Part shown: piece by piece, positions 51,709 to 60,115 of the stretch
Numbering within the stretch: the stretch's first letter is position 1
Layout of the letters: every line of letters starts with the position of its first letter
Source: Fragilaria crotonensis
Lineage: Eukaryota > Bacillariophyta > Fragilariophyceae > Fragilariales > Fragilariaceae
Direction: 5' to 3'
Assembly (NCBI GenBank): GCA_022925895.1
Contig: JAKSYS010000019.1
Span: forward strand, 124,001-188,000
Length of the DNA: 64,000 nt
Made by a program: the position numbers and the translations under genes
Notes under the pieces: model-generated
Databases searched by the model: none
The model's input: the letters and a program-made list of their open reading frames with translations, nothing else
What the model was told of the DNA's origin: nothing

Positions 51709-51946
51709 TGTTGAAATTGCACCCCGAGGTCTACTTACGATAGCCTTCTTATATCCCTTGAGGATATGTCAGGGGTCAAATAGGTTGTAGATGTACAGTG
51801 TTCGATGTAATCGTTCCTAAGAGTTTTAGTAAAGTATGAGATCTTATCTCTGAATGCATTTCATGTAAATTTTCGATCTTGGGTAGTCATAGACTCAATG
51901 ACTCTAATCGTGAAAATTCATCTTGAATCTCCTAAATATTCCAACA
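51709..51946 (-). repeat. 5' LTR of the copia element (238 bp)
   Basis: Same as the 3' LTR except for one missing T near 51726. It is flanked by AGTGG at 51947-51951. The candidate primer complement lies at 51823-51837. Confidence 0.95.
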
Positions 51947-51962
51947 AGTGGACTTTCAGCAT

Positions 51963-52394
51963 ATTCTAGCACGACGAGTACTTGTACCTGGTACCGGTAA
52001 TAGAATCGTGGGCAAGTGACAATCGGAATACAGTCTCTCTATTTCTGCAGTATCTTTGCTGTACCAGCGTACTTGTCTATACACAGTGTAGGGTGTACTG
52101 TGTACTGTACCCAGATTTTCATCTTTGAAAGATGCGCATAGATGCCTCGCCGGAGCACAGAGTACTGGTACCGTACTTGTACTCCAGAGGCCATATGGCT
52201 GGATTCACGAACAGGATTCGCGAGGTAGAGCTCTACGTACTAGTACCACGATTTTTTTAATGCGTGCGCATCGAAAATAGATTTATGCGTCGAATCACTT
52301 GCTTCTCAACCCCATTGACCTTGACAGTCCATACCTTCACCAATTCTTGATATTCCGTGGAGCTTCTTGAAGATATTTCATCTCCTTGTTCATC
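51963..52394. other. Former promoter region of the UPF0598 gene, no gene seen
   Basis: Before the retrotransposon insertion this was the 5' flank of the UPF0598 gene. It is GTAC-rich (51980-52010, 52150-52240). A minus-strand ORF at 52257-52475 is open but overlaps the transposase copy and has no known domain. Confidence 0.45.
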
Positions 52395-55300
52395 ATGAGT
52401 GAAAACACGCTGAAGCTCCACAGAAATCGGATCAGGTATCAGTTCGTTAGAAGTAGTTTCAACGCTGTTTTGCAAGATTCACGACTTCATGAAGTTTGGT
52501 GGCAAGCGGACACATTGCTGGATGAAATCAATACAAGGTGCCAGCTTCAAGATGATTTGAAGGTGAAAAAGTCAGAGCTTCTACGTGTTGTGGGAAAGGA
52601 GTACCATGAGAAGTCCATTGAGGGTAACATCTTTGTCGGTGGTGGCGGCGAACAACTGAAGCTTTTTCGACACGACTTCAAAGCAAGGGAAGACGGAAAG
52701 CAACAGAAGTACAATTTCTTTCAGGTTTCTGTAAAGGATGTCCCCCCAATCCTACCCGACCGCATCCAATTCAGTAGCTTGGAAAGAGCAAAATGCCTCA
52801 CACCCGCTGCCTCCAAGGACTCGTCAACATGTTGACTTCACCACATCATCCTCCTCGCAATTTTTTTCGGCTGTTCCTGGACCTGTGAATACTAAGAAGC
52901 GTAAGCTTGCTTCTGACCAAGCAAACGAAACTCAGATAGAGGAAACAACCCCTACTAGTTCCTTGTTGATCCTCACCGCTCAAGAACCGTCGCTGCAATT
53001 ATCCTCGTATTGGGAATCTGGCGATTCCAGAAAGCTCTTCGCACCAAAGTTGTATTATGGCACTGATTGCGATGTTCGGAAAGCTGTCATGGATCGAATT
53101 GAAAAATTGGAGATGGTTAACAGTATTGCTGCAGATTGGAGGACACTTGTAGATGGTGGCGATCAAGAGGATTTGTGTTCAGAACACGACATCTTTATGA
53201 TCAGGCATCGGAGCATGTACCTTGCATGTGCCTTGCGAAAATTTGTCGACGAGGCGAGCAAAACATCGAGGTGGACATGGCAGCAATGTATCGAGTACTC
53301 AATTGGATTGATGAATGATGTCGGAGTTGAAAGCTACTCCCATTGGCGACCACTGGCAAGGTGGCACAGACGACTGGCCTACAGCCCGAAAGGCACCTTT
53401 ATCAAATCACCTGTACCCAAAAATTGCTTGCCACCGTTCTTTATCGAGAATCCAGACGCAATGGATGCTTTCAGGAAACATGGAGTAAGCATTCTGAAAG
53501 AACTGTCGGTGGAAAGAATGCACACGTACGTGCTTGAAACATTGATTCCAACGATGATGGCAAGAGTTGAGCGAGGCATCGAGGAGACTTCTGACAATTC
53601 GCAAGAAAATGACCTTGTTACACCGCCAGTGCTGGAGCTATCGCAAGAGACGAAGAGCTTCCTTCAAAGTTACCGTTTATCTAAGATATCCATTGCCACA
53701 GTTGTTCGATGGATGCATGCCACGGGTTTCAGATACAAAAACCGCAGCAAGCATTATTTTGTTGATGGACACGAGAAGGCGGAAACACTTGCTTATCGGC
53801 CTGTCTTCACAAAGCGATACATCGCTCATGAAGTTCAAGCTCATCGGTGGGTTCAGCTTAGTCTTGTAGCTTCTAAAATTCTAGAGGCACAAGATTCGGT
53901 TGCAAAAACTGTGGCTATCATTACGTAGATCCTATCAGTAATGTTGAGATGGTGGAATATCACGTTGACGCCATTTCGAGTGAAGCAGTGGCGGATATAG
54001 TAGGGACGGCGTTCTTTGGAGCACACTTAAGCATACGACGGGACACAAGCAAGCCAATAGTCATCTTTGTCGGGCAGGACGAGGCCATCTTTAAGCAGTT
54101 CTCGTTTCTTTCAAAGATGTGGACAGGTCCCAAAGGCGAGCGTCCTCTCCTCCCCAAGGATGAAGGAGCGGGGTGATGATATCATCATTTATCTGCAGGG
54201 AATATGGTTTGATCCAAGAATTAGATCAAAACACACTAGACTCGGTGAACGAGATACGGCAAGGAACGAGATATGCCGATGAAGAAGCAGCAATGGAAGT
54301 CTTAGGCTCTTCCCTTAAGCCCCTTCTATTAGCTGGCAAGTCGCCATTCCTAACATACTTCGACTACGGGGAAAACAAAGAGGGCTACTGGGATTATAAT
54401 CACATGGTGCTACAGTTCGAAGATGTCGTTGATTGTCTAAAGGTTATGCATCCACAGGTCCATTTTGTATTTCTATTCGATCATTCATCAGGACACGCAA
54501 AGCAGCGCCCCGATGGTCTCAATGCAGCTAAAATGAATAGATCATTTGGTGGAAAATGCCCAGTCATGCACCCGACTGTCATTGAAAGGGAATCCGGCTT
54601 CCTCGGTCCATATGCACGTATCCTGGAGCCCGGCCAAACTCAGCGATTGACATTTACCGAAGTTGATGTTGGACCTTTCTGGATGATACCAAACGAACGC
54701 ATTCTCAGTCGCCTTGATCAAGTCGATGGCGATCCGTCAAATGTCTCAAGAAACAAATCCGAATTAATCCTCGAACTACGTCGTCAAGGCATTAACACCA
54801 AAGGAAAGAACAAAAAAAGAACTGATCGCTATTTGTATCGACAAAAATATCCCGATCAATCGCGAAGTTCCTAAAATAAAGGAAGGTTGGGTGGGAAAGG
54901 CAAAGGGTTTGCTTCAGGTGTTGTGGGAGCGAGGATATATTGATATGAACAAGCTGTCAAGCTATACACTTACCGGCAGGAAGGATGAGCTCGGAAACGT
55001 GGACTTGAGCTTGAGTTTGCGCCATCTAATGGCGATGTGTTCTGATTTCTTGAACGAAGAAAGCATGATGGAGCATGTCGGAGCAAAAATTGGCGTGGAA
55101 GTCATGCTAACCCCCCAAGTGTCATGCCGAAATAGCAGGTGAAGGCGTTGAGTACATGTGGGCATGCAGCAAAGGTGCATACCGCAATCTCACCTTAAAA
55201 GAAAAGAAAGGGAAGGAAAATTTCATGGCAGGCGTTAGATATTCTTTGTCGGAGAAAGTCCTTTCAATTGAACGCATTCGAAAATTTGCGAAACGAGCTC

Positions 55301-55470
55301 GTCAATATCTTCTTGCTTACCACGCCATTGATAGCGGGCAAGTCAGTGCTGAAATACAGCAAGACTGTGCAAAGTATGGTCCTGTTGCATTGGAGAAACT
55401 GCTTCGGGAGTTCAAAACACATCGATGTGTAATGGACTTCGATTTCAAGTTTGTGATGAATCCAGATTAG
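52395..55470 (+). pseudogene. DDE-superfamily transposase (IS630/Tc1-mariner-like) with shifted frames
   Basis: Successive plus-strand frames form one protein of about 1000 aa. After an unfamiliar N-terminal part comes a helix-turn-helix region (KISIATVVRWMHATGFRYKN), the block HYFVDGHEKAETLAYRPVF, a first Asp in IFVGQDEAIF, GVMISSF after correction, a second Asp in FLFDHSSGHA, GWVGKAKGLLQVLWERGYID, and a Glu in CHAEIAGEGVEYMW. This matches the DDE endonuclease family common in fungal and protist genomes. Frames change near 52810, at A5 53904-53908, G4 54170-54173, near 54865 and at C6 55111-55116. Most changes sit at homopolymers, as in the host genes, so the copy may be intact in reality. 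Convincing terminal inverted repeats were not found. Confidence 0.75.
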
Positions 55471-56189
55471 AAACCTCGATCCATTTGCGTTTGCGTAGAC
55501 TTAGTATACTTTCTACGTCTGAACAAAAACATTGAATACTACGACCTACGTGGGGCTACCTCGTGTACCCAGAATATGCATCCAGCCATAGTACCGATTA
55601 GAATGCAAGGAAATGACGTCAAGCATGACGTCACAGTACTAACCCTTTCACGTGCTACATACGGTGATACAGTACTCCAGTAAGACAGTAACATATGGAG
55701 AGCACGCTGATTGGTACGGCTTGACGTCATTTCCTTGCATTCTAATCGGATCCAAGTAGTAATCGTAGTACATACTACCGGTAGTCAAAAAATATTGCTG
55801 GTACAAGTAGATTTCACGCTACTGTAGTAAGAGTGGTACTGTACTACTTTGAGGAACTTGTACTGAACTCCGATCATGTGAGAGGTGAGAGCGTGAAGAA
55901 GATCTGATGAGTGGTCCGCGCCGGCGTATGTCATACTGGTACTACTCTACTACACCAAACCCTCACGTTTCGGCACCATGCTTCATGTTCACCGAATCCT
56001 GCAGGTTGATGTTACACAGTGTATTATGTGCGTAGAGTTCTACTAACGCGTGTCCTCGATTCAACTCACCTGCATTTATCGTCGCTGAAATCTCTGTATC
56101 ATATCTGATCGAATTCGACAGAGAACACTCGACACTCCCTCTCAGCAACTGGTCGTCTCTGTCGGTGCCGTGCGAATTCCTAACATCAA
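55471..56189. other. Intergenic upstream of bL9, containing a small MITE
   Basis: This stretch holds the transposase 3' flank, a 156-bp inverted-repeat element (55594-55749), GTAC-rich words and the presumed bL9 promoter. No gene seen. Confidence 0.5.
55594..55749. mobile_element. 156-bp inverted-repeat element (MITE-like) carrying TGACGTCA sites
   Basis: Bases 55594-55624 and 55719-55749 are perfect 31-bp inverted repeats starting CCGATTAGAATGC. No clear target duplication is visible. Each arm carries the palindrome TGACGTCA, and a third copy lies just inside the left arm (about 55625-55633). TGACGT is the core bound by bZIP factors, including aureochromes, and is the CO2/cAMP-responsive element core reported in diatoms. 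Whether it acts on bL9, about 440 bp downstream, is unknown. Confidence 0.75.
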
Positions 56190-56897
56190 ATGAAATCGTC
56201 TTTCATGATGTGGAACCAGGCTATCCTCCTCTTCGTCCTCATTCAATGTTCAAATGTTGTCGCGGCGCCGAGGATAACCCGAGCCTCGTTCGTCCCACCA
56301 GCCTCTCCTCGAATCGCCTCTTCTAGAGCTCCAACTTCCACAGTTGCTGGTGGTTATGGCTTGTGCGCAGATTCTAAGCTCTTTGCGAAGAAAAAGACTG
56401 TGGCTGCTGCTCCCAAGAAAGTTCAAGTTAAATTGTTGAAACACATTGCTGGAACAGGTCAGGCCGGTGACGTGATTATGGTGACACCAGCTTTCTTTAA
56501 CAATAAGTTGCGACCGACGAAAAGTGCTGAGATAATTTCCGACGAGGAAGTCGCGAAGCAGAAAATTGAAGCAGAGAGAAGGCAAGCAGCGCTGGATGCT
56601 GCTGCTAATGCAGTTGTGAAAAACTTGGAGGAGTTTGTCTTGTCGATTCCGCGAAAGAGTGGCCCTGATGGGCAACTTTTTGGAGGAATCGGACCGAAGA
56701 TTATCATGGAGGAGCTCGCGAAGCATATGCCTAATGACTTATGGAGTGAAAAGAATGTGAGAATCATTACCGTGACGGATGAAGAGGGAAACGCGTTGAA
56801 GGGAGACATCAAGCATTTGGGGAAGTTCAGTGCATCTATCAGTCTTACGAAAGACATTGTTGGCAAGGTGGCAATATCCATTGTTGAAGAGTCGTAG
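56190..56897 (+). CDS. Plastid ribosomal protein bL9
   Basis: The 235-aa single-exon product starts with a signal peptide (MMWNQAILLFVLIQCSNVVAA) followed by RAS|FVPPASP, the plastid transit motif, and an Ala/Ser/Thr-rich transit region. The mature part begins near KKVQVKLLKHIAGTGQAGDVIMV, the bL9 N-terminal domain with its conserved Gly pattern, then AFFNNKLRPTKSAEI and the long connecting helix (EEVAKQKIEAERRQAALDAA). The C-terminal domain (GPDGQLFGGIGPKIIMEEL, then KGDIKHLGKFSASI) completes the family pattern. bL9 binds 23S rRNA at the base of the L1 stalk. Some divergence from the bacterial RNA-binding consensus is evident. The first of three possible Met codons is used; the choice does not change the targeting class. 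Confidence 0.93.
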   Translation: MKSSFMMWNQAILLFVLIQCSNVVAAPRITRASFVPPASPRIASSRAPTSTVAGGYGLCADSKLFAKKKTVAAAPKKVQVKLLKHIAGTGQAGDVIMVTPAFFNNKLRPTKSAEIISDEEVAKQKIEAERRQAALDAAANAVVKNLEEFVLSIPRKSGPDGQLFGGIGPKIIMEELAKHMPNDLWSEKNVRIITVTDEEGNALKGDIKHLGKFSASISLTKDIVGKVAISIVEES

Positions 56898-58080
56898 CTA
56901 GAAGGCGTCCGCGCCTTTGTTTATTGAATAGTTTTTTGTGAGAGCAGCACAATTGTTCGCGGTCAAAACGTAGAATGCTAACGACGTCACTTCTTGTTTC
57001 GAAAGCTGAGGGATTTTTTACATGGTGTGCGATTCAGACAATCGATAATAAGTGAACGTTACAACCGCACTTGTTCTTGGAGGGTTCCAGAAGTCTTGGT
57101 GCATCGGGGTGCCGTTGCGGAGACGGATGCCAGGAGGAACCGGTGCCGCAAGTTGAAGCAGTTTTGCGAGATGCTCGATCCGTAGTTCTCGATATTTGTG
57201 CCATTCTCATATGAAGGTCCGGACGGGTGACGGAACATGGGCAAATGCATTGCCAGCACCTGTTCCCATGGCTAGAAGTAGGCTTTATTGGTGATGACTG
57301 CCCAGTGACGACCACATTATGTCCGCTCAACACAGGTGGCGTAGGGAGATCCATACTGCTCGACGAATTGCTTTATAGCCACTTTTATTCACATATCTTC
57401 CTGTCAGGCAGCCATAGTGGATAGGCACACATGATATGAAAAGTAGTATTTATTACTTGGAGTAGAGATGAGCAGTTAGCAGGTCCCTGCTAACTTCGCA
57501 ATACGTCCCCAATTGAACTCAAGGTCTACAGTGCGGAGTGCATGTAGTACTCGAGAACCAATACTTTAGTACTGGAGTATATGATACTCGGCGAGACTCC
57601 AGAATCCATTCTGAGTTCTGAGAGAGAGGAGAGAGGATGAAGGAGTACTAGTACCATGTCCAAGCTAGTGCAATGAAAAGAGTAATAGCGGATACTGCAT
57701 TTGCCTCTCGCAGTAATCGGAGCATGTAGATGACGGTCGGGTGGCCAGTGGCTCTGGAGTCTGGAGTCTGGAGTGGACAGTGGACGGTGGGAATCAAATT
57801 CTGTGTCAATGGCGAATCTGGCTACCGGTAGTCCCACACGAGCGCGTGCATTGGACAGACGGATCCAGGATCCAGTACAATATTGGAATACCAGGTACTG
57901 TAGTACCAGGTACACAAGTACTGTGCCTTATTGCTCTTGACGCGCTTTGCTCAATTGGAGCTCTATTCGATACTCGACGACGTTCAGCGTGTTGAAGAAC
58001 ACACTTCTGGCGTCCCTGCTTATAGCATCGATTGGTTCAATTGTTCTCAACTTGTTCTAGCTCCTCTCCACTTACTGACG
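56898..58080. other. Intergenic, no gene seen
   Basis: This 1.18-kb stretch between bL9 and CSN7 is GTAC-rich from 57530 to 57930. Open frames at 57034-57354 and 57526-57915 (minus) are not protein-like. In-frame codons upstream of the CSN7 start (57931-58080) are open but probably 5' UTR. Confidence 0.4.
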
Positions 58081-58854
58081 ATGGAACAACCGCGAATGCT
58101 AGACACAGATCATGCTCTTCAGCCATTGTTACAAATGGCAAAGGAATCGTCCAAGAACGTTGATACGAATCGCACTCTTGTCTTGAAAGCGCTGTCAGAT
58201 CCAACGATTTTCTGTGGATTTGATCAAATCAAGGCAACATTGGAAATCACGGACGATCACGTGTTAGGCAGGACATTGGACCTATTCTCCTACGGCACCT
58301 ATTCAGAATATAAGAGTGCGGAACCTGGCCATTTCATCAGTTTTTCCGACGCCCATGTGTTCAAGCTTCGTCAACTTACGGTGCTGTCCCTCGTTCAAGA
58401 AGCGTGTTCGCAAGCATCATCTGCCATATCTTATGATGATTTGTCACACGCTTTGGATGTAAATAACCAAATCGATGTGGTGGAAGACGTATTGGTGTCC
58501 TGCATTTACGCAGGCGTGGTTGCGGGTCAGCTGTGCCAGAAGTCGAAAAGCTTCCTGCTCAGCTGCACCATGCCATACCGTTCTCGAGACGTTCCCCGCA
58601 CCCAGACGAAAAACTTGTTGGATCGCTTAAAGCAATTTCGCAACCGACTCGACGAAACGCTCAACCATGTGCATGCAGCCAAACTGGAGGCGCAAATGCT
58701 GAAGGAGAGTCATGATGCCTTTTGGCGCCAGAATGAGGGCAACCAAAAGGCAGGAACAGCAGACCGCTTTGCTCTTCGTACTCGAGACCGCCCAACAGTT
58801 CGTGCTTCCAACAAGCGTAGTCGCGGAGGGTTCGCTGATATCGGGCGATTCTAA
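58081..58854 (+). CDS. COP9 signalosome subunit 7-like (PCI domain)
   Basis: The 257-aa protein starts MEQPRMLDTDHALQPLL. The PCI core is recognisable by DLFSYGTYSEYKSA (animal CSN7: LFAYGTYKDY), VFKLRQLTVLSLVQEA (KLRHLTIVSLA), ISYDDLSHALDVNNQIDVVEDVLVSC in the winged-helix part, AGVVAGQLCQKSKSF, and a C-terminal coiled coil (DRLKQFRNRLDETLNHVHAA). CSN7 is a structural subunit of the signalosome that removes NEDD8 from cullins. An Arg-rich tail (RASNKRSRGGFADIGRF) could be a nuclear signal. The open frame extends upstream but MEQPRM fits the family start. It links functionally, not positionally, with the Cdh1 gene at the other end of the window. Confidence 0.85.
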   Translation: MEQPRMLDTDHALQPLLQMAKESSKNVDTNRTLVLKALSDPTIFCGFDQIKATLEITDDHVLGRTLDLFSYGTYSEYKSAEPGHFISFSDAHVFKLRQLTVLSLVQEACSQASSAISYDDLSHALDVNNQIDVVEDVLVSCIYAGVVAGQLCQKSKSFLLSCTMPYRSRDVPRTQTKNLLDRLKQFRNRLDETLNHVHAAKLEAQMLKESHDAFWRQNEGNQKAGTADRFALRTRDRPTVRASNKRSRGGFADIGRF

Positions 58855-59957
58855 AAAAACTGAGTTCGATGACTAAACCCTCACTATTACTCTCAATTCA
58901 ATGTAGATATGATATTTCAGGCCTCTCCTTTTACATGCTTTATAAGGCCATTCTATTCCTTGCCATTCACTCTTACACCTACCGATAGATCGATTCCGCA
59001 AGGGCGGGTCTCGCCTTCGTTTTGGTCGACGGCTTCTCGATGCCCAGCTGTGGTTTTGACAGCAATGTTCTCCGCGTTCATATGATCATAACATCATGAC
59101 ATCATAACTATCCTGCACGTGGGACATGGGACGCTGGGACTACGCGTACTGTACTCCGAATTCCGAATATGACACATTACTCTCTCTACTCTCTAGAGAG
59201 AGAAGAACTGTAGACTTGGAGAAGTAGCAGAAACAGTGCGTACCCTGTACCCTGTGTCGTACACGTGTTCCGGTAATGCCGAGATGCCGAGTACGAGTAT
59301 CGTACCGAGTACAAGTACCATTTCACTCCACGGGTTCGGACACCAGTGACTCCTGATGACGTCAGTCAAAATCACTTTCGTTGAATGCCATACGAGTACT
59401 AGTACCTGATGATCTAATTCACCCAAGTACATATATCCTACTCCTTTTTAAATTTGGTTTGTGCGTGTGTGTGTGTGTGTGTGTGTCTGTTACGGAGTAT
59501 GACCACTCTGGGGTATTGTTGTACTGTTACGTGGATTACATGTACTACAGGTCTACAGTACATAAATCGACGGTAATTTATGTTGAAACGACAGTGTCTT
59601 ACATTACTGTAGTACTGTACTGTAGGAATTCAAAGTTACTGGATGGAATAGTCATTGAATTCGTGGTGAACAGGTTGCATGACAAATGCTACTGTAAAAC
59701 ATACCGTGCGATGAACTGCAATACTGGGGCATGAGCACAACACTGGGGGTACATACTGTGTACTCCTGTAGTAGCTTACGTTGGTACGTACTGTACCAGG
59801 ATACTGCATACTGTAGAACAACATGTGACACTTCTGCCTCGGGTACGACGTATTGTACTGTACGTCTACTGGAATAGCATACATTCGAAAAAACACAAGA
59901 AGCTTCGCCGGTCATTGTTTTAGCCCTAACAGCCGTGAAAAAGTTATTCCGACTCAC
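58855..59957. other. Intergenic, GTAC-rich, no gene seen
   Basis: About 1.1 kb holding a (GT)n microsatellite and dense GTAC words (59200-59420, 59540-59640, 59750-59870). No coding region is convincing. Confidence 0.45.
59465..59486. repeat. (GT)11 microsatellite
   Basis: Eleven uninterrupted GT dinucleotides. Confidence 0.9.
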
Positions 59958-60055
59958 TGACTTCCCATCGAAAAATAGCATTACCGGAGGTAGGTTGCGC
60001 ATTTTTTTCAATTTTTCAATAGAAGCCCCGCCGGGCTGGTCAATTCGTCTCCCAT
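59958..60055 (-). pseudogene. Possible first exon of a truncated gene
   Basis: From ATG 60055 the minus strand reads MGDELTSPAG and, after adding one base at the C4 run 60026-60029, continues protein-like (SIEKLKKMRNLPPVMLFFDG) to a strong donor TCA|GTGAGT at 59958. No continuation exon is visible in the following kilobase. It may be a gene remnant next to the Helitron, or an isolated first exon whose partner I missed. The family is not recognised. Confidence 0.25.
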
Positions 60056-60115
60056 GAAGGAGAGTTGGTTACCTAATTAATCTGTTACTTCAGTGCTAAG
60101 TACTTAGTGTACTAA

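Larger units (their letters stand above)
46434..51946 (-). mobile_element. Complete Ty1/copia LTR retrotransposon (CoDi-like), very recent insertion
   Basis: A 5.5-kb element with LTRs of 239 and 238 bp (46434-46672 and 51709-51946) that start TG and end CA and differ only by one indel (GATGG versus GAGG). It has matching 5-bp target duplications and one intact Gag-Pol frame on the minus strand. Near-identical LTRs and the uninterrupted frame point to a young, possibly still active copy. The 85-bp leader contains a primer-binding region described separately. The purine tract before the 3' LTR is weak (GCAGGAGTG). Confidence 0.97.

Noticed and set aside
52257-52475. Minus-strand ORF of 72 codons with a fairly protein-like C-terminus
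   Set aside because: It overlaps the transposase copy in antisense, has no recognisable domain and no splice signals supporting it.
53970-54870. Retroviral-type integrase as the source of the DDE motifs
   Set aside because: The surrounding blocks (VDGHE, GxMISSF, GxAKGLLQVLWERG) are those of a cut-and-paste DDE endonuclease family, and there are no LTRs or RT nearby on this strand.
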